Assembly: GCA_030374735.1 (NCBI GenBank)
Contig: JASCIV010000878.1
Coordinates: forward strand, 1 to 10,866
DNA from: Gracilaria caudata
Taxonomy: Eukaryota; Rhodophyta; Florideophyceae; Gracilariales; Gracilariaceae
Length of the DNA: 10,866 nt
Reading direction: 5' to 3'
In this document: piece by piece, positions 7,129-10,866 of the stretch
How the letters are laid out: each line of letters starts with the position of its first letter
How positions within the stretch are numbered: the stretch's first letter is position 1
The notes under the pieces: generated by a model
Told to the model about the DNA's origin: nothing
What the model saw: the letters and a program-made list of their open reading frames with translations, nothing else
Database searches by the model: none
Position numbers and translations under genes: made by a program

Positions 7129-7865
7129 GGGGATATAGGAGGGAGTGATAGGGAGTTGGTTAATACGCTGGTTATGGCGGCGATGAGGAGCAGTCGGTAC
7201 GGAGCGCGACGGGCCGAGCGACCAGTTTGAGGAGTGGGGGCAGCTGGCTGGGGGGGAAAGGGCATGGAGACGGTGTTCGCTGCGGCGGCACGGCTACGGA
7301 GAGGATGGGACAGTCGGTGCGGCAGGCTGGTGCGGCGGGCGGATGCGGCGGATTACCAGGGTGAAGGTGGTGGCGTTTCCACGGCGAAGGTGGCGGCAGC
7401 GGGTCTGCCCGCGGATGGTTGGGTAGGGTGGTGTACGCCACATGTACTGCTGGAATACGTGGAACACATGTGCGAATGTGCAAGTGGGCGCGCAGGAGGA
7501 GCACGCTGCATCATGGCTGGTGCAGCAACAAGCGACGTGTCAAGAGCCACATGCATGTCACAGCGCATTTGCTGGGCGTGCGCCACACGCTCCGTGCGCT
7601 GGCACAAAGGGCATAAAAACACACATGCGCCAGCGCGTGCAGCAGCGGAACGGCGGAGGATGCGCTGCCATTCCTCCTCGCATTGCTCTCCAATCCTGTG
7701 GTGCTCTAGATACGCCGCCCGTTCGACTCCGTGCGGTGAGAGGATTAAAATGCCGACGCTGTTACAGTCGTGCGAAGGCGCCTTCACTCATTGAGCCCTC
7801 GCTGTTCCGTTGCGCCTCTCCGCCATCGGTTCGCCTCGACCGCTCCTTCCGCCTTTTTGACTACC
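7129..7865. promoter_or_regulatory. GC-rich divergent promoter region (decarboxylase / NMNAT)
   Basis: 737 bases between diverging start codons. The composition shifts sharply: 7190-7430 is rich in GCGGCGG, GGTGCGG and a G7 run, unlike the rest of the window. An inverted repeat CACATGT (7439-7445) and ACATGTG (7466-7472) flanks a 20-base loop. Overlapping frames of 80-190 codons exist on both strands, but they are proline-, arginine- or cysteine-rich translations of the GC-biased DNA, with no recognisable domain. The region probably serves as promoter and 5' UTR for both genes. Confidence 0.5.
7750..7794 (+). other. Possible upstream ORF before NMNAT
   Basis: ATG at 7750 opens a 14-codon frame (MPTLLQSCEGAFTH, stop TGA 7792-7794) that ends 71 bases before the NMNAT ATG. 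If transcription starts upstream of 7750, it would act as a short uORF. The transcription start is unknown. Confidence 0.25.
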
Positions 7866-8693
7866 ATGGTGGTCAGAACTGACCATCTCGTGCCACCTCC
7901 CCCGCACACGCCCGCCGCTGTGCTGCTGCAAATCGGCTCGTTTTCTCCTATTACCCACGCCCACTTGCGCCTGTTTGGTGCGTTCCTATCACACACACAA
8001 CGTTGAAACAAGTTTCCGCCTATTCACACGTACTAACGCGTTTGAACATCACACACAAAACAGAGGCTGCCGGCGACGCCTTGAAAGAGGCTGGATATCA
8101 TGTGTGCGGAGGTTATCTTTCTCCCGCGAACGATGGCTATAAGAAGGCCAGTCTAGTGCCAGCTCGACATCGACTAGCAATGTGTCGTCTGGCGCTACGA
8201 GAGCTTGATCATGTTGTGTTGGATGACTGGGAGGCTCGTTGCAATCATTTTGTTCAGAGTTTTGATGTCGCCAATCGAATTCGAGCCGCCGTCGTGGCCT
8301 GGTCAAGGAATGTACAGTTGTTTCTGGTTTGCGGCTCTGATTTGCTTCTGTCGATGGCCAACACCAGCTCGTGGCCAAGACAGTCGGCTATAAAGCTTGC
8401 AAATTGTTGCAGGTTTATTGTCAAGGCTAGAAACGGCCCGAGGCCAGATGTCGCCAACTTGGTCCCATTTATCAAGGACGTAACGTGGATTGAGGCATGG
8501 GTGGGAGATCACAGTTCCACGCTTGTAAGGTATGTGTACTCCTATTGTCACGCTCGTGTCAATGATCAGCTTCTAATTTGCCTTCTGCTTTTTTCGGCTG
8601 TACAGGCAACATCTGAGAAAAGGACACAGCATCGCATTTATGACGCCTGCTCCAGTTATTGAGTACATTCGAAAGCATCACTTGTACAGGTGA
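7866..8693 (+). CDS. NMNAT: Nicotinamide mononucleotide adenylyltransferase (three exons)
   Basis: Joins NMN (or nicotinate mononucleotide) with ATP to form NAD (or its deamido form), the last step of NAD synthesis. CDS = join(7866..7977, 8064..8529, 8606..8693), 221 aa. Nucleotidyltransferase motif GSFSPITHAHLRLF at 24-37, with catalytic H33. LSPANDGYKK matches the eukaryotic NMNAT segment after strand 2; LDDWEA holds the conserved NMN-stacking Trp; VCGSDLLLSM precedes the second conserved Trp. HSSTLVRQHLRKGHS (187-201) is the ISSTxxR ATP-binding motif, and the C-terminus matches the family's EYIxKHxLY. Both joins fall inside conserved motifs (LF-E-A and VR-Q), fixing the splice sites. ATG in good context (ACCATGG). 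An upstream in-frame stretch resembles a presequence (see findings). Divergent from the decarboxylase. Confidence 0.95.
7978..8063 (+). other. NMNAT intron 1, 86 nt
   Basis: It begins GTGCGT, has a perfect TACTAAC at 8031-8037 (branch A 8036, 27 bases before the end), and ends AAAACAG. Phase 1: G plus AG rebuilds the Glu codon after LRLF, as in other NMNATs. Retention stops translation at 8006. Confidence 0.92.
8530..8605 (+). other. NMNAT intron 2, 76 nt
   Basis: It begins GTATGT, has TTCTAAT at 8571-8577 as the likely branch site, and a pyrimidine run before GCTGTACAG. Phase 2: AG plus G rebuilds the conserved Arg of SSTxxR. The downstream exon encodes the family C-terminus, ending RKHHLYR. 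Confidence 0.92.
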
Positions 8694-9049
8694 TTCATTT
8701 TGTTCGTTGACGTTTGCGAATGCGCTGCAAACGGTAACCCTCTTACTCCCGTCACGTTTTCCTTGTGAAGCTTTGAAGCATTGCTGTACGACAATAGTAT
8801 AGATTCCTTTCCGATGTCCGAAACCGATGTGCTTGTGGCGCACACCGGACATGAAGTATGACTGCAGGGTTAATTCATCTTCGAAGGGCGCTACATATTT
8901 CCATGGAAAGAAGCAAAAGAAGTGTTCAAGTCAGTAGTCACAAGCCACATCGTTTACTGTACATATCATCTAGATGACCTACTGCGTTCCTAATACAGAG
9001 AGGACTTCTACTAAGTTTTGGTTCCCCATTATGAGCTATGTCATTAAAA
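8694..9049. other. Convergent intergenic region (NMNAT / methyltransferase) with hairpin
   Basis: 356 bases between converging stop codons. ATGTCCG (8814-8820) pairs with CGGACAT (8846-8852), and inside it TGTGC (8828-8832) pairs with GCACA (8840-8844). This gives a two-tier stem-loop with a 7-base asymmetric bulge. It could be a 3' UTR structure of either transcript. No other feature or gene is recognised; the minus-strand open frame across it has no family likeness. Confidence 0.5.
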
Positions 9050-10512
9050 CTACGCCGAAGCCTTTAAGGCAACGGCGCTGGCTCGTTTTCGTCTCGCATT
9101 GGCTGCTTTCATACCTTCCGTCTCCATGAACTTGATGTTTGGATTCGGCCGAGGAGCTATTGGCACAATTTCAGAGCCATCGGAATTAGTTGAGCGGTCG
9201 CGTGGTCGTTTCGTTGCTTTCAAATCAGAATTGCTGTTACCTTGATATATTCTGTAGTTCTGGAGCGCGAAAGATCCGATTCCGTACAGAGCAGCAAGTA
9301 TAAGCAAATCATGCACCACAAAAGAGAGCAAATGTGATGGGTTATAGGCGCGTTTCCATCGGCTCCAGTCGAAGAATAAACCGATGCTATATGCAATCCG
9401 TCGAAACAGGGATGTTAGTGGTTCTGGAAATGGGCTCCTCCAATTGATCCGTTCATACATCGCATCAATATCAGCGGTAGAAACGGGAAGAACCAAGTCA
9501 GGTTTTCTACGTAATACAATGAGCCCTTGAGGTTCATCAATGGGGCCCTGGGTGGGATCATTATTTCGGTGAGCAAGTAAACGCGCGACCTCGATATAAT
9601 ACTGTAGTACTTGAGAATAGTGACCCATTCGGGTATAGAAATCGTGGATGAATACGAGGGAGTCATCATGTAGGTATGGGAGGATTCTTAGGGCGCATGC
9701 GAGGCCTTCCGAATCATTCCGGAGCAGAGTTGTGCAGAGGCAAGAACAAGCGTACAAACGTGTCCGTCAGTAACAATGTGGAAATGAAGAGAACGCAAGG
9801 AAAGAGAGTCACAGACGCGGAGACCAGATGCAAACTTACGAGCACGACCGTCGATTAGCACTTTATCGAACCTCTTTTCAGGAATGGCATCGATGAGATC
9901 AACATATTCCCTGAACTGTTCATAGTTCGCATGTTCAAATCGCGATATTGTTCCCCAACCACGGAAGCCAGGACGAATATTGACGCATAGAAATTTGGTC
10001 CCTCCTTCTGCAGGATGAACGTTGCGCTCTGACATCACTTTCTGGAGAGCAGCAGAAACTCCACAGTCGTGATCAATGGTATAGGCACGTTTTACGAGAG
10101 GCGGGAATGCAAGCGATGAACCACCTGAACCAAACTCAACGTATACATCTTCACTCGTAAGATATGAGGAGATAAGATCAACTTCTGCTCGGTGCATCAT
10201 AACTGACGGGTATGGCATGTTCGCAGATAGTGAGGCATTTCTAGTGGCTGCTCCGATGACATAAGGCGGGGGCGGTTCAGGCAGAGCTCCGGTGGATGAT
10301 GATGTCTGAGCGATACTGTCGCGCGGATGCGGAGCAGAAGGATGGGAGGCATGACCCCAATTTGCGCCCCAATGAAGCCAGCGGTATACAAGTTTCTGCA
10401 GAGTTGACGGCTCTGGTTCGGCAGACGATACGAGCTTGAAAGTAACTATGTTCAAGAATAGCAGCAACGGTGCTAATCGCCGAATCCTGCGCAGAGCGAA
10501 GCCTTTGACCAT
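9050..10512 (-). CDS. Membrane-anchored SAM-dependent methyltransferase-like protein (two exons)
   Basis: 442-residue protein, CDS = complement(join(9050..9705, 9840..10512)). Basic residues then a hydrophobic run at 13-30 look like a signal peptide or anchor. A low-complexity S/P linker (about 55-85) follows. The class I methyltransferase core has motif I VYVEFGSGGSS at 123-133, the acidic strand end TIDHD at 145-149, and FDKVLIDGRAR at 215-225, which spans the splice junction. After it come LACAL and DDSLVFIHDFYTR, typical of a poorly characterised algal/protist family. A second hydrophobic segment at about 348-372 precedes a basic tail of about 70 residues. The layout suggests a secretory-pathway enzyme with a lumenal catalytic domain. 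The methyl acceptor is unknown; glycans are a guess. Start: first ATG in frame, with an in-frame TGA 42 bases upstream of it. Confidence 0.78.
9706..9839 (-). other. Intron of the methyltransferase gene, 134 nt
   Basis: On the minus strand it begins GTAAGT (9839-9834), has TACTGAC (9772-9766, branch A 9767), and ends GATTCGGAAG, the first AG after the branch point. Phase 1: C plus GC rebuilds Arg225, giving DGRAR-LACAL. The exon 1 frame stays open through the whole intron until a stop at 9688. Confidence 0.85.
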
Positions 10513-10866
10513 GGGTTGAATTTGACAAGTCTCAGCAGGCGAACGGATCACCAGTCAGTTGGAGCTTCAGGAGTAAAAGAATGTTCGGTGAATTTGATGG
10601 GCCTCGGATTGATCTAGTGTCTGATTCGGATTGTGGGAAGGAAGTCAATCAGACCGGAGTAGATGTTGAAGAAGTGAACTGGAGGGTTGTCTTACACGGA
10701 TAGCTCAATTATGAACCGCAGGGGATGGAATAATTTCCGTCTCGTGGTGCGAGGCAATTGCGTCTATGATCCATTTGGCGCGCTACAGTTACTGTACGGG
10801 GAGCGACAAATCGACGCACTGTGAGAACTGTCGCTGGACCCCCCCAGAACCTCATTGTTTTTGAAA
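10513..10866. other. Right-end region, no confident gene
   Basis: 354 bases upstream of the methyltransferase, so its promoter is expected here. On the plus strand, ATG at 10581 opens a 40-codon acidic frame (stop 10701-10703), and another ATG at 10710 opens a 37-codon frame (stop 10821-10823). Neither resembles a known protein, and no clear splice signals join them. Either could be part of a gene that continues beyond the window. Confidence 0.4.

Noticed and set aside
7715..7740. GTTCGACTCC, resembling a tRNA T-loop
   Set aside because: The T-stem pairs fail after the closing pair and there is no cloverleaf.
7234..7882. Overlapping long frames on both strands in the GC-rich region
   Set aside because: They lie in GC-biased DNA where stops are rare, and give Cys/Arg/Ala/Pro-rich translations without domains.
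8003..8662. 219-codon single frame as the NMNAT gene
   Set aside because: It reads intron sequence at both ends and lacks the GSFSPITHAH motif; the three-exon model restores both conserved ends.
1481..8693. ADPRM-like gene and NMNAT as an NAD/ADP-ribose gene cluster
   Set aside because: Four unrelated genes lie between them on mixed strands; shared chemistry is more likely coincidence in a gene-dense genome.
10581..10823. Two short plus-strand frames at the right end
   Set aside because: They have 40 and 37 codons, no recognisable homology and no clear intron joining them; kept only as a note in the region entry.

Overview
The window looks like a compact nuclear genome of a unicellular or algal eukaryote. 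Several genes are interrupted by short introns that can be placed exactly by protein homology. The introns carry near-yeast signals: 5' GTATGT, GTGCGT or GTAAGT, and branch points TACTAAC, TACTGAC or TTCTAAT. Proteins are clearly eukaryotic (Mediator subunit MED21, a Gemin6-type LSm/AD protein, eukaryotic-type NMN adenylyltransferase). Few short introns, gene spacing of a few hundred bases, and two membrane-anchored enzymes of the secretory pathway (a sulfotransferase and a methyltransferase) would fit a red alga. That assignment is inference; the sequence alone does not prove it.

Layout: 1-1480 is mostly non-coding, with one weak candidate exon on the minus strand (896-1138). 1481-2419 (+) is a two-exon ADPRM-like metallophosphodiesterase. 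2756-3793 (-) is a type II membrane sulfotransferase, convergent with ADPRM. 4157-4615 (-) is a Gemin6-like protein. 5152-5577 (+) is MED21, divergent from Gemin6 across a 536-base promoter region. 5878-7128 (-) is an ornithine-decarboxylase-family protein, convergent with MED21. 7866-8693 (+) is a three-exon NMNAT, divergent from the decarboxylase across a GC-rich 737-base region. 9050-10512 (-) is a two-exon membrane-anchored SAM-dependent methyltransferase. The remaining 354 bases hold no recognisable gene.

The genes do not form an obvious pathway. They are mostly unrelated housekeeping functions: nucleotide-diphosphate clean-up, snRNP assembly, transcription, polyamine synthesis and NAD synthesis. 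Added to these are two probable lumenal modification enzymes. I found no mobile element, CRISPR array, rRNA or convincing tRNA. The most notable point is the decarboxylase. It keeps the PLP-binding framework of ornithine decarboxylase but has lost Cys360, Asp332 and Tyr323 (mouse numbering), the substrate-side residues, so its substrate or activity is in doubt.
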